Shown: positions 9,653 to 18,245 of the stretch, piece by piece
Position numbering within the stretch: the stretch's first letter is position 1
Layout of the letters: every line of letters begins with the position of its first letter
DNA from: Acholeplasmataceae bacterium UBA6235
GTDB lineage: Bacteria; Bacillota_I; Bacilli_A; Acholeplasmatales; UBA5453
Reading direction: 5' to 3'
NCBI GenBank assembly: GCA_002441525.1
Contig: DJWH01000067.1
Coordinates: forward strand, 42,718 to 106,717
DNA: 64,000 nucleotides
Position numbers and translations under genes: made by a program
The notes under the pieces: model-generated
Told to the model about the DNA's origin: nothing
Database searches by the model: none
The model's input: only the letters and a program-made list of their open reading frames with translations

Positions 9653-10176
9653 TATACGTATTGTGGTTTTGGATATGATTGTCCTTTTAAATCGATGGTC
9701 ACTGATTCAATCACGATATCGGTATGTGGTTTATCGCTATAATCCCGTGGGCTTCGTACAATCGCGTCTACGACTTCAATGCCTTTGGTGACCACACCAA
9801 ATGCGGCATAAGCACCATCTAAGTGCGGTGATGGTTTATGCATGATGAAGAATTGTGACGTGGCAGAATTGGGATTACTGGTGCGTGCCATTGAAATGAC
9901 ACCGCGATCATGTAGTAAAGGGTTATTGAATCCATTTTGTTTAAAATCCCCTCGAATGGGTTTGAGTTCAGGTCCCCAGCCCCCCTGAATCATGAAATTA
10001 GGGATGATTCGATGAAACTTTAAGCCTGTATAATACCCTTTTTGGACCAAATCAATGAAATTATACACGGTGTTTGGCGCGACTTCAGGAAATAATTCTA
10101 TTTCGATGGTGCCAAACCCTTGAACCACCATCACGACTTGTGGATTGGTTGGTTTAAAATAGTGTTCGTATGACAT
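9652..10176 (-). CDS. Peptidyl-prolyl cis-trans isomerase, cyclophilin type
   Basis: A 174-residue cytosolic cyclophilin catalysing proline isomerisation during folding. Family text includes GTIEIELFPEVAPNTVYNF, the catalytic-loop FHRIIPNFMIQGG and the substrate pocket SQFFIMH. I start at the ATG whose complement is at 10174-10176 because GGAGGT lies nine bases before it; the ATG 15 bases further out contains that ribosome site and cannot be the start. It stands alone between two GH16 genes and has its own promoter. Confidence 0.92.
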   Translation of the reverse strand: MSYEHYFKPTNPQVVMVVQGFGTIEIELFPEVAPNTVYNFIDLVQKGYYTGLKFHRIIPNFMIQGGWGPELKPIRGDFKQNGFNNPLLHDRGVISMARTSNPNSATSQFFIMHKPSPHLDGAYAAFGVVTKGIEVVDAIVRSPRDYSDKPHTDIVIESVTIDLKGQSYPKPQYV

Positions 10177-10199
10177 GATAAATACCTCCATTTGGATTC

Positions 10200-10228
10200 A
10201 TTATACTAAATCTCACTTCATTTGTCAT
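10200..10228 (-). promoter_or_regulatory. Sigma-A type promoter of the cyclophilin gene
   Basis: On the minus strand ATGACA (10223-10228) and TATAAT (10200-10205) are separated by 17 bases, upstream of the cyclophilin start. Confidence 0.6.
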
Positions 10229-10308
10229 CTCTCATATATGAATAGCATTTTTGACTTAATTATTATATAATTAGAGTGTTGATTTTATTTTGTATAAAGG
10301 GGAATACA

Positions 10309-11031
10309 ATGGCTAAATTTAAACTTGCTTTTGAAGAAAACTTTGATTATACGGGGAAACCAAACCCAGACATTTGGACGTATCAAGTCGGGCCAAAGTG
10401 GGCAAATAATGAAAAACAATGCTATGTCGATTTTGATGACAATTGTTATGTCAAAGATGGGGCATTGCACATCATCGCTACCAAAACGAATGACCCTGGT
10501 TGTCCATACCACTCATCTCGCTTAATGACAAAGGATAAAAAACACTTTCAATATGGACGTTTTGTCGTCAGAGCTAAAATGCCTCAAGGTCGTGGTTCAT
10601 GGCCTGCCGTTTGGTTTTTAGGGACCACCAAAGACCACCGCTGGCCAGCGATGGGAGAAATTGACTTATTGGAATACGCAGGCAATCGCCCAAATCAAGT
10701 GACTTGTGCGATTCACACCGAAACCTATAACCACAAGATTGATACCCATAAAGGTGCAACCTACCCGATGACCGATTTGGCTGGGGAATTCCACGATTAT
10801 ATCTTGGAATGGACACCTGAGCATTTATCGTTTCAAGTCGATTATCATGAGATATTAAAAGTTGAAAAACAACCAGGCGATACCTTTAAAGAGTGGCCAT
10901 TTGACCAACCTTATTACATGATTGTCAATCTCGCTGTGGGCGGTTGGTACGCAGGAGACATCCAAGATGCGGACTTACCATTCCATTTTGAAGTCGCATT
11001 TATCAGACATTTTGAGCTTATAGAAGCATAA
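10309..11031 (+). CDS. Cytosolic GH16 beta-glucanase
   Basis: A 240-residue GH16 enzyme with no signal peptide, lipobox or extra domain, so it should act inside the cell. The catalytic motif is GEIDLLEYAG (nucleophile Glu117, Asp119, acid/base Glu122), again the beta-bulge laminarinase form. WPAVWFLGT and FHDYILEWTPEHLSFQVD are standard GH16 text. I start at 10309, preceded by AAAGGGGA; the upstream ATG at 10276 has no ribosome site and adds 11 residues. It is a shortened paralogue of the surface GH16 at 8493 and may finish imported beta-glucan oligosaccharides. A weak extended promoter with TATAAT at 10266-10271 may drive it. Confidence 0.88.
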   Translation: MAKFKLAFEENFDYTGKPNPDIWTYQVGPKWANNEKQCYVDFDDNCYVKDGALHIIATKTNDPGCPYHSSRLMTKDKKHFQYGRFVVRAKMPQGRGSWPAVWFLGTTKDHRWPAMGEIDLLEYAGNRPNQVTCAIHTETYNHKIDTHKGATYPMTDLAGEFHDYILEWTPEHLSFQVDYHEILKVEKQPGDTFKEWPFDQPYYMIVNLAVGGWYAGDIQDADLPFHFEVAFIRHFELIEA

Positions 11032-11060
11032 AAGCCGTTACCCACGGCTTTTCTTTTTTT
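11030..11060. terminator. Terminator between cytosolic GH16 and rarA
   Basis: AAAAGCCGT (11030-11038) pairs with ACGGCTTTT (11044-11052) around a five-base loop, followed by CTTTTTTT on the plus strand. The rarA stop codon overlaps the stem, so the hairpin serves the plus-strand gene best. Confidence 0.8.
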
Positions 11061-12270
11061 GGATCCATTCTAAGCGTTCTTTAAGTGCTTTTTCATAGGT
11101 AGAATCTTCTTTAGGTTCAAAATAATGCTTGTTTAAAAGGTTTTCTGGTAGATATGTTTGGTCAACCATGGCATAGGGGTAATTGTGTGGGTATTTGTAT
11201 AATGAAGCATCCCCTTTGATTTCTCGGTTGATGATGTGTTTTGGAATTGGGCCAGAAGCGCCATTTTGAAAATCCTCTAACGCCTGATCTAGTGCAACTA
11301 AGGCTGTGTTAGATTTAGGGGATAATGCACAATCAATCACTGCAACAGACAGCGGGATTCGTGCCTCAGGTAAACCCAGTTTGATCGCAGCGTCACATGC
11401 AGCCATGACTTTCGGACCGATTTGAGGGTTGGCTAAACCAATGTCTTCATACGCAATGACCATCAAACGTCTGGTTAATGACACCAAATCTTGCATGACA
11501 ATCAATCTCGCTAGGTAGTGTAGACTCGCATCGACATCCGAACCACGAATAGACTTTTGGAAAGCACTTAAAACCTCGTAGTAATTATCTGCATTCCCAT
11601 CCAGTTGCAACACCGGTTTGCCAATCGCGAGTTTCGCGATTTTGGGTGTGATGATTTCATATTGGGTGAGCAGTAAGGTCGCCTCAAGCATGTTGAGCGC
11701 GGTGCGAATTTCCCCACCAGCACTTTGGGCGATGTAAGCTAATGTATCTTTAGTCAATGTTAAATCGGTATCCACTTCATCGGATAATAACGCGTTTTCA
11801 AGCACCTTAATGATATCGGATTCAGTAATGTCATTGAGCTGATAAATATGACATCTCGAGCGAATCGCAGGGTTCACAGTGATGTAAGGGTTATTGGTGG
11901 TTAAACCGATGATGGTTACCTTACCTTCTTCAACGTAAGGTAATAAGTAATCCTGAATATCGGTTTTCATGCGGTGAATTTCATCGATGATCAATAAAAC
12001 ATCGTTGTAGGCTGTCATATCGATAATTTCTTTTAAACGTTGTTTCGAATCGGTGGCTGCTGAGAAGGCAAAGGATTCTAAATTCGCACGTTTGGCAACC
12101 AGACCTGCGATGGTGGTTTTGCCTGTGCCAGGGTTACCATATAAGATGAATGAAATCAATTTGTGTTGTTCAATCATATGGGTGATGATGCCATCTGGAC
12201 CAATCAAATGGTCTTGACCAACCACGTCTTCAAATCGGGTAGGTCTCAAACGATGTGCTAAAGGTTTCAT
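11038..12270 (-). CDS. rarA: Replication-associated recombination protein A (AAA+ ATPase)
   Basis: A 410-residue AAA+ ATPase of the RarA/MgsA/WRNIP1 family, which acts at stalled replication forks. Walker A is GNPGTGKT (residues 45-52), Walker B LLIIDEIH (92-99), followed by the sensor-1 Asn in LTTNNPYI and the C-terminal tetramerisation region with PEARIPLSVAVIDCALSPKSN. Length is close to the Bacillus protein. AAGGAG lies about nine bases before the start. It is transcribed alone, divergent from the NadC-like gene; an extended TGC-TATAAT element (complement of 12296-12301) is its likely promoter. Confidence 0.93.
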   Translation of the reverse strand: MKPLAHRLRPTRFEDVVGQDHLIGPDGIITHMIEQHKLISFILYGNPGTGKTTIAGLVAKRANLESFAFSAATDSKQRLKEIIDMTAYNDVLLIIDEIHRMKTDIQDYLLPYVEEGKVTIIGLTTNNPYITVNPAIRSRCHIYQLNDITESDIIKVLENALLSDEVDTDLTLTKDTLAYIAQSAGGEIRTALNMLEATLLLTQYEIITPKIAKLAIGKPVLQLDGNADNYYEVLSAFQKSIRGSDVDASLHYLARLIVMQDLVSLTRRLMVIAYEDIGLANPQIGPKVMAACDAAIKLGLPEARIPLSVAVIDCALSPKSNTALVALDQALEDFQNGASGPIPKHIINREIKGDASLYKYPHNYPYAMVDQTYLPENLLNKHYFEPKEDSTYEKALKERLEWIQKKKSRG

Positions 12271-12295
12271 CGAATCAACTCCTTAATCATTTATG

Positions 12296-12342
12296 ATTAT
12301 AGCACATAATGCTTGCATCAAGGTGACAAACAAGGCTAAAAT
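12296..12342. promoter_or_regulatory. Divergent promoters of rarA and the NadC-like gene
   Basis: Plus strand: TTGCAT (12313-12318), 18 bases, TAAAAT (12337-12342), facing the gene at 12370. Minus strand: TATAAT (complement of 12296-12301) preceded by TGC as an extended -10, facing rarA. The two elements overlap within about 50 bases. Confidence 0.45.
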
Positions 12343-12369
12343 AGAAGCATCAAGAAAGGGTGTGTCGCT

Positions 12370-13146
12370 ATGTTAAGGTATTTCGAAACCATCATTGAAT
12401 CTTTAAGAGGGAAACAAAACCCAATGGTGGATAATACGCAGGGCGTTTTTTATTTATTTAGCAAAGAAGAAGGCATCGTTTCTGGTTTGGATGAAATTCA
12501 AACATTATTAAATTTATACGATATTGAGATTGCTTTTAGAAAACATAAGAACAATGGCCAAAGTGTTAAACGTGGTGAAATTTTATGTTCGATGCAAGGC
12601 GAAAAAGCATCGATTTATATGATTTTACCGACTTTGACCTATGTGGTTGGTAAAATGATGGGGATTGCAAGCTTGGTTAGACTATACCAATCCAAGTTAC
12701 AACATGCGGGAATCATTGATTTAAATGAATTTTCAACGATTGAAACAGCCATTTCTGCAAAAGCCATGAAAGATGGTGGCGCACAAAACTTGGACTTATT
12801 TAAATTAGATGAAACCATGATTGAATTGTATGGCAACAGGGTGTTGGCCATTGAAAAAGCAAAAACCATTCAAGAAAAACCAGTCATGGTTGAAATTACA
12901 GATATCCAACAATTTTATGAAATCGATTCAACTTCAGTGGATTATATTTGTCTCAAGTATTTAAACGATGAAGCCATCAGACGAATCATCTTGGACAATC
13001 GAGGCAAAAAACGACTTATCATCGGAGGACTGATTTTACCACAGCGATTAGATGTGATAGGTTCTTATCAATTTGACTTCTTGTACACCAGTCTGTTTAG
13101 CAATGCATCGCGAATCTATGATATCGGTGTTAAAGTTGGCGTTTAG
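12370..13146 (+). CDS. NadC-like (quinolinate phosphoribosyltransferase fold) protein, probably inactive
   Basis: A 258-residue protein whose layout follows NadC/ModD. NGQSVKRGEILCSMQG matches the N-terminal barrel-sandwich part. ILPTLTYVVGKMMGIASLVRLY matches the helix that reads NFLQxxSGIATLT in NadC, and KDGGAQNLDLFKLDETMIELYG matches the segment RxGGGxNHRxxLxDxxLIKxNH. The basic residues that bind PRPP and quinolinate in NadC are missing: the RKT position reads NEF, NHR reads NLD and LIK reads MIE. NAD synthesis from quinolinate by this protein is therefore unlikely. It has its own promoter and precedes apt. A ligand-binding or regulatory role is possible but unproven. Confidence 0.55.
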   Translation: MLRYFETIIESLRGKQNPMVDNTQGVFYLFSKEEGIVSGLDEIQTLLNLYDIEIAFRKHKNNGQSVKRGEILCSMQGEKASIYMILPTLTYVVGKMMGIASLVRLYQSKLQHAGIIDLNEFSTIETAISAKAMKDGGAQNLDLFKLDETMIELYGNRVLAIEKAKTIQEKPVMVEITDIQQFYEIDSTSVDYICLKYLNDEAIRRIILDNRGKKRLIIGGLILPQRLDVIGSYQFDFLYTSLFSNASRIYDIGVKVGV

Positions 13147-13201
13147 TCTAGTAAAAACGCGGTATTTATAGTAAAATAACTTTGTTACACGGAGGAATTG
13201 T

Positions 13202-13714
13202 ATGAACTTAAAAGATTATATTGCATCCATTGAAAATTTTCCAAAAGAAGGCATTTTGTTTAGAGATATTACACCGCTCATGCTGAATGGCGAAGCGTAT
13301 AAATATGCTTGTGACCAAATGGTGGCGTTTGCTAAAGAAGTCGGCGCTACAGTCATCGTTGGTCCTGAAGCAAGGGGATTCATTTTTGGTTGTCCTGTCG
13401 CTTATGCATTAAACCTAGGGTTTGCACCAGTGAGAAAACCGGGCAAATTACCAAGAGAAACTGTCACTGTTAAATACGATTTAGAATATGGATCGAATGA
13501 GTTATCATTACATGCAGATGCTGTTAAAAAAGGCGACCGTGTGCTCATCGTAGACGATTTACTCGCAACCGGTGGAACCGTGGATGCGACAGTACAACTG
13601 GTAGAAAAATTAGGCGGACAAGTCGTTGGCGCTGCTTTCTTTATTGAACTTGAAGCGCTCAAGGGTAGGGAACGCTTGGCTAAATATCCGATTTTTGCTT
13701 CATTGAAATACTAA
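13202..13714 (+). CDS. apt: Adenine phosphoribosyltransferase
   Basis: A 170-residue cytosolic enzyme converting adenine and PRPP to AMP (purine salvage). The PRPP-binding signature [13 protein letters not shown] is at about residues 117-129, and the N-terminal text [15 protein letters not shown] is typical of Apt. CGGAGG stands about eight bases before the start. It is followed after only 9 bases by rel, an order common in Firmicutes, where salvage and the stringent response share a transcript. Confidence 0.96.
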   Translation: MNLKDYIASIENFPKEGILFRDITPLMLNGEAYKYACDQMVAFAKEVGATVIVGPEARGFIFGCPVAYALNLGFAPVRKPGKLPRETVTVKYDLEYGSNELSLHADAVKKGDRVLIVDDLLATGGTVDATVQLVEKLGGQVVGAAFFIELEALKGRERLAKYPIFASLKY

Positions 13715-13723
13715 GGTGATAGA

Positions 13724-15907
13724 TTGGAAACGTTGATGACTTTTGAAAAGTTAATCGACAATGTCAAGACATACATCCGACGTGAAAGTGACTTGGCTAG
13801 ACTTGAGGCGGCATATCAAATGTCGTCTTTTAAGCATGCTACTCAAACCAGAAAAAGTGGCGCGCCATACATCACACACCCACTCGCAGTCGCGTACATA
13901 TTAAGCGAACTCTCGGCAGGTCCAAATACCCTGATTGCGGCTTTATTACACGACACCCTTGAAGACACACCGACCTCCTATGATGAAATCAAAACACAAT
14001 TTGGAGAAGAAGTGGCTCAACTGGTGGATGGGGTTACCAAAATTGGGAAGATTTCCTTTAACCAAGAAGTATCACAAGCCGATAATCATCAAAAAATGTT
14101 GCTCGCGATGGGAAAAGATATTCGTGTGGTCTTGATCAAAATTGCCGATCGATTGCACAACATGCGTACGATTCATTACCAATCTTCAGAAAAACAATTG
14201 AAAATTGCCAATGAAACGTTAGATATATATGCACCACTTGCCCATCGACTTGGTCTATTTAAAATTAAAGCTGAACTTGAAGATATCTCGTTACGCATTG
14301 TCAATGGGCCTTTTTATCATCGCATTAAACACTTGATTGAAAACCAAGAACAAATCAAAAATGTGTCGATTGAACACATGATGAGCAAGATTAAAGAACA
14401 TTTGAGTGAGCATCATGTAGAACATTACCAAATTTCTGGTCGTACAAAAAATATCTATTCCATCTATAAAAAGATGACCAAGCAAAATAAAGATTTCGAA
14501 GATATCTACGATATTTTAGCGATTCGTGTCATCGTCGATCGAATTGAGGATTGTTATCAAGTCTTAGGTGTGATTCACGCGCACTTTATACCGATTCCAA
14601 AGCGATTTAAAGATTATATAGCCGTACCTAAACCAAACATGTATCAGTCTCTGCATACAACGATTTTATCCGATGATGGTTCGATTTTTGAAGTTCAAAT
14701 TCGTACTTATGAAATGGATAAAGTTGCAGAATACGGGATTGCAGCCCATTGGGCGTATAAAGAAAGTAAAGAGTATTCCAAAGAAAAAGAACAATTTGAA
14801 ATTGCACAAAAACTCAAATGGTATGCAGATTTACTCAAAATGAGTGAAGATGCTGACGATAAAAATGAGGGTGCAAACGAATTCGTTCAAACCGTTAAAA
14901 ACGACATTTTAGAGGCCAATGTTTATGTATTCACCCCTAAAGGTCAAGTCGTTGAATTAACCAAAGGCTGTACCCCAATTGATTTTGCCTACCGTATCCA
15001 CTCCGATGTCGGTAACAAAATGGTTGGTGCATCCGTCAATAATCGTATTGTCCCACTCGATTATGAACTTCAAACGGGTGACATTGTTGCGATTAGAACC
15101 TCTAAAAACGTCACTGGTCCATCTGAAGACTGGCTTAAAATGGCCAAATCTTCTCATGCTAGACATAAGATTAAAGGCTTTTTGAACAAACAAAACAAAG
15201 ACAATCTACTTGAAATGGGTAAGGACATGATTGAACGTGAACTAACACCATTGAAACTAGAAATGTCGCAAATAACCGATGAATTTGTTGTGAAACATTT
15301 CTCGAAGAATATGACTGAAACGGTCGAAGACCTCTTTGTTGAAGTCGGTAAAGGCATCATCAGTCCTAAAACCGTTGCGGCTAAACTTTCTGGCAAAGAA
15401 CTCGACAAAGAAACGATGTTACAACGTCAGCTTGAAAAAGCCAAACGCATATTAACGACGAACCACGAATCTGGATTGATCGTGGAAGGTCTATCCACAC
15501 CACAAATCAAGATTGCCAACTGTTGTTTACCAGTTCCTGGTGATTCCATTGTAGGTTATGTCACCAAAGGCAGTGGGATTGCTGTCCATCATGAAAATTG
15601 TCCAAACGTTAAAAACTTAACGGAGATGCGTTTTGTCGATGTCTATTGGGCGACCAATATCACGAGAAAGTACCCAACCAGAATTCAAATCATTGGTCAA
15701 AATCGTGACAATATCCTTTCAGAAATCATCGCGACCATCAATGCAACCTCATTAACCATTGCAGAAATCAATGCCATAAGCAATGCGCGTTTAGAAAGCA
15801 TTACAACCCTAAAGATATTGACAAGCAGTAAATCGGAAATTGAGAATGTCATGGTAAACTTAATGAAGATCAACAATATTTATCACATCGAAAGAAGATT
15901 TAAATAA
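13724..15907 (+). CDS. rel: Bifunctional (p)ppGpp synthetase/hydrolase Rel
   Basis: A 727-residue stringent-response enzyme. The HD hydrolase domain is at about 40-150 (HDTLED at 76-81). The synthetase domain is at about 215-345, with GRTKNIYSIYKKM, RFKDYI near residue 294 (the RxKD form of bifunctional Rel) and YQSLHTT. TGS follows at about 398-460, a zinc-finger-like region with NCCLPVPGD near 598, and a C-terminal ACT domain from about 652. All catalytic motifs look intact. I accept the TTG start at 13724 because AAGGTG lies five bases before it; the ATG at 13736 is too far from that site. It overlaps dtd by one base. Confidence 0.94.
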   Translation: METLMTFEKLIDNVKTYIRRESDLARLEAAYQMSSFKHATQTRKSGAPYITHPLAVAYILSELSAGPNTLIAALLHDTLEDTPTSYDEIKTQFGEEVAQLVDGVTKIGKISFNQEVSQADNHQKMLLAMGKDIRVVLIKIADRLHNMRTIHYQSSEKQLKIANETLDIYAPLAHRLGLFKIKAELEDISLRIVNGPFYHRIKHLIENQEQIKNVSIEHMMSKIKEHLSEHHVEHYQISGRTKNIYSIYKKMTKQNKDFEDIYDILAIRVIVDRIEDCYQVLGVIHAHFIPIPKRFKDYIAVPKPNMYQSLHTTILSDDGSIFEVQIRTYEMDKVAEYGIAAHWAYKESKEYSKEKEQFEIAQKLKWYADLLKMSEDADDKNEGANEFVQTVKNDILEANVYVFTPKGQVVELTKGCTPIDFAYRIHSDVGNKMVGASVNNRIVPLDYELQTGDIVAIRTSKNVTGPSEDWLKMAKSSHARHKIKGFLNKQNKDNLLEMGKDMIERELTPLKLEMSQITDEFVVKHFSKNMTETVEDLFVEVGKGIISPKTVAAKLSGKELDKETMLQRQLEKAKRILTTNHESGLIVEGLSTPQIKIANCCLPVPGDSIVGYVTKGSGIAVHHENCPNVKNLTEMRFVDVYWATNITRKYPTRIQIIGQNRDNILSEIIATINATSLTIAEINAISNARLESITTLKILTSSKSEIENVMVNLMKINNIYHIERRFK

Positions 15908-16347
15908 TGAGAGCGGTCATTCAACGGGTCACCAGTGCAGAAGTCACAGTCGGTGACTACCATCAGTCGATTGGGTTAGGCTATCTCATACTATTGGGCA
16001 TTCATGTCGATGATGAGCCTTCAGACTATGATTATATGCTAAAGAAAATTTTATCGCTTCGCATATTTGAGGATGCAGAAAGTAAGATGAACCTCAGTTT
16101 ATCACAGGTCAATGGCAGTATTTTATTGATTTCTCAATTTACGCTCTTAGGCTCTGTTAAGGGTAATAATCGCCCTTCATTTACACAGAGTGCTAAACCC
16201 GATAAAGCATTGGATTATTATTTGAGACTATTCGATGATTTGTCCAAAACGGTACCCATCGTGAAAAAGGGTCTATTTGGGGAAGATATGAAAGTATCTC
16301 TCACCAATCAAGGCCCTGTGACCATCATCATCGATACAAAGGAGTGA
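15907..16347 (+). CDS. dtd: D-aminoacyl-tRNA deacylase
   Basis: A 146-residue enzyme that hydrolyses D-amino acids from mischarged tRNA. It carries the family signatures MRAVIQRVTSAEV, SQFTLLG (active-site region), NRPSF and the Gly-Pro motif NQGPVT near the C-terminus that enforces chirality. It starts on the TAATG overlap with rel, so translation is coupled, and Rel-Dtd pairing is common in low-GC bacteria. Confidence 0.95.
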   Translation: MRAVIQRVTSAEVTVGDYHQSIGLGYLILLGIHVDDEPSDYDYMLKKILSLRIFEDAESKMNLSLSQVNGSILLISQFTLLGSVKGNNRPSFTQSAKPDKALDYYLRLFDDLSKTVPIVKKGLFGEDMKVSLTNQGPVTIIIDTKE

Positions 16348-16351
16348 TTCC

Positions 16352-17434
16352 ATGAAAAGCAAATTGAATTGGCGCTATGTAAATATCCTCATGTTATTGT
16401 TGATTATTTACATGCTTTATGTGCTATCACCATTGTGGGGTAGTTTATTCGAAAAGGCGATTTTAGCACTATTGCCCATCATCATTGCGTTCGCCATCGC
16501 ATTCGTCTTTAATCCGATTGTGACGACGCTAGAAAAACGGTTTAAAATCCCGAGGGTCGTTGCTATATTGTTTTTGTATGCGTTCATCATCGGTATGGTC
16601 TTATTAATTGTATTCGTATTTGTGAAACCTTACATTGAAGATTTAAGTAACATCACCGTTGGGTTAGGCAATCTATTGATCCAAATAGGTGATTTGTTCA
16701 ATGTCGATACCAGTTCAGTCCAAGTATCATTATCTGCGATGGTCACCGATATTTATAACAGTATTTTCTCGTTCTTCACTGCGACAGGTGAAGGCGCAGA
16801 CTTGGTTATTGGTACGATATTTGGTGGTGCAGTCATTGTCATTGTTGGGATCATATTCCTCATTAACTTCGAACACATTAAAAATCGTTCAAAAGAATAT
16901 TTGCTTTCAAGAGAATCACAAAAAATGTATTTATATGTTTCCCAGCTTTATCATGATTTAACGAATTATTTGGTTGCGGAAATCATCATCGCTGGCATTC
17001 AATTCATTGAGTATGCAGGTTTGTTCCTCTTAATCAGCATCTTTATCCCTGAATACTTGAATCTCGCATTGTTGTTAGGTGTATCGGTCGCAGTATTTTC
17101 ATTAATTCCGTATTTTGGTGGCTATCTATCCTCATTCTTCATGATTTTGATTGCGTTATCGCTACCAAAACCATTGATTGCAGCTGTACCAATTGGGTTA
17201 TTCATCCTCATTTTCCCAAATTTGGATGCTTACCTCATTAATCCACATATTTATAAGAAACAATTGAAATTAAACCCACTATTATCGGTTTCAGCCATCC
17301 TGCTTATGCAAGCATTCTTTGGATTGGTAGGTGTGGTTATTTCAATCCCAGTCATCTTATTTATTACCATCACGTATAACTTTTATAAAGAACCGATTCA
17401 CGCCAGACTTAAACGTTTTAAAGAATCGTTATAA
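16352..17434 (+). CDS. AI-2E family membrane transporter-like protein
   Basis: A 360-residue polytopic protein with the layout of the AI-2E/YdiK/PerM family: two N-terminal spans (about 12-52), a third near 65-90, a soluble middle part, then a C-terminal block of four or five spans. The block includes the family signature region ISIFIPEYLNLALLLGVSVA and FSLIPYFGGYLSS. AAGGAGTG lies before the start, 4 bases after dtd. Substrates differ within the family (proton/sodium exchange or export have been proposed), so no substrate is assigned. Confidence 0.85.
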   Translation: MKSKLNWRYVNILMLLLIIYMLYVLSPLWGSLFEKAILALLPIIIAFAIAFVFNPIVTTLEKRFKIPRVVAILFLYAFIIGMVLLIVFVFVKPYIEDLSNITVGLGNLLIQIGDLFNVDTSSVQVSLSAMVTDIYNSIFSFFTATGEGADLVIGTIFGGAVIVIVGIIFLINFEHIKNRSKEYLLSRESQKMYLYVSQLYHDLTNYLVAEIIIAGIQFIEYAGLFLLISIFIPEYLNLALLLGVSVAVFSLIPYFGGYLSSFFMILIALSLPKPLIAAVPIGLFILIFPNLDAYLINPHIYKKQLKLNPLLSVSAILLMQAFFGLVGVVISIPVILFITITYNFYKEPIHARLKRFKESL

Positions 17435-17484
17435 GATTGACATTAAAAGCATAATATTGTATCATTTAACTGTAATTTAATCGT

Positions 17485-17672
17485 CTGTTGATTGAAAAGA
17501 ATGACAAGGCAAGGTCTAAGAGCGAGGATGAACGGTGGAAGCATCCAGAATAACCTGTCAGGGACACTTCAGGAAGACATAACTAGTTGAGGGCTATGGG
17601 ATAACCATAGAACTAAGGTGGTACCGCGCATGTTTAGCGTCCTTAGAAATAAGGGCGCTTTTTATTTTTTTT
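17485..17672 (+). ncRNA. T-box riboswitch controlling the GNAT-hisS-aspS operon
   Basis: The T-box sequence AAGGTGGTACCGCG is at 17615-17628. CTAAGG at its 5' side can pair with CCTTAG at 17641-17646 to form the antiterminator. The competing terminator pairs AGCGTCCTTA (17636-17645) with TAAGGGCGCT (17650-17659), followed by a long T run to 17672. A distal stem I hairpin GGATG/CATCC encloses AACGGTGGAAG, and a stem III hairpin CTATGG/CCATAG lies at about 17594-17609. Folding TGAA (17493-17496) with TTCA (17569-17572) and GACAagG with CCTGTC places GAC (17563-17565, followed by A) in the specifier position, which would read tRNA-Asp. The specifier is my manual fold and less sure than the T-box itself. 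Confidence 0.92.
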
Positions 17673-17684
17673 GTGGGTGAATCG

Positions 17685-18245
17685 ATGATAACGAACCGAA
17701 AAATGCCGACAATTGAATTGGATAGAGTCATCCTTAGAACCTTGTTGAAGAAAGATGCCAACGATTTCTTTGAGGTTGGAAAAGACCCGATCACAACGGA
17801 GTTTTTAACCTGGGGACCATTCAAAACCATCAAAGAAGCGAAAACCATGATTAAATTCACTTATTTTAGACGCATGGCCCGTCAAGAACCGATTGGGTAT
17901 GCCATTTTAGACAAAGAGACCCATCAAATGATTGGTACGATTGAATTTCACACATTCAATCGAAAGAATAACACGTGTGAAATTGGGTATGTGTTAAAAC
18001 GTGCCTATTGGAACCAAGGCATCATGACAGCCTGTGTTGAGGCGATGACCAAAGTTGCTTTCGAGCACTTAGATATCGATTGTGTCATCATCAAACACAT
18101 CAAAGAGAATATGGCCAGCCAACGCGTCATATTAAAAGCAGGTTATCAATTCATTGAAATCAATAAACAAAGCTTTTTTCATCCGAAAACGCACCGTTTT
18201 CACGATGTTTATGTATACGAAAAATGGAGGAAACAATCATTATGA
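17685..18245 (+). CDS. GNAT acetyltransferase, RimJ/RimL-like
   Basis: A 186-residue acetyl-CoA-dependent N-acetyltransferase. It has the RimJ/L layout: substrate entry LDRVILRTLLKKDANDFF, central IGYVLKRAYWNQGIMTACVEAM (acetyl-CoA site; the usual Q/RxxGxG/A reads NQGIMTA), then NMASQRVILKAGYQF, the NxxS...AGF motif. I start at the ATG at 17685, with GGTGA just upstream; the in-frame GTG at 17673 overlaps the T-box terminator. It lies between the T-box and hisS and overlaps hisS by ATGA, so uncharged tRNA should raise its expression too. Substrate unknown. Confidence 0.8.
   Translation: MITNRKMPTIELDRVILRTLLKKDANDFFEVGKDPITTEFLTWGPFKTIKEAKTMIKFTYFRRMARQEPIGYAILDKETHQMIGTIEFHTFNRKNNTCEIGYVLKRAYWNQGIMTACVEAMTKVAFEHLDIDCVIIKHIKENMASQRVILKAGYQFIEINKQSFFHPKTHRFHDVYVYEKWRKQSL

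Noticed and set aside
9652-10191. Longer cyclophilin start giving MEVFI at the N-terminus
   Set aside because: That ATG contains the ribosome-binding site GGAGGT of the real start five codons downstream.
10251-10271. TTGACT followed by TATAAT before the cytosolic GH16 gene as a full promoter
   Set aside because: The spacer is only 9 bases, too short for a sigma-A promoter; only the -10 element is kept as a weak possibility.
13736-15907. ATG start for rel at 13736
   Set aside because: It lies 17 bases from the only ribosome site; the TTG at 13724 has proper spacing.
17660-17690. GTG at 17673 as the GNAT start
   Set aside because: It overlaps the T run of the T-box terminator and has no ribosome site, while the ATG at 17685 has GGTGA upstream.
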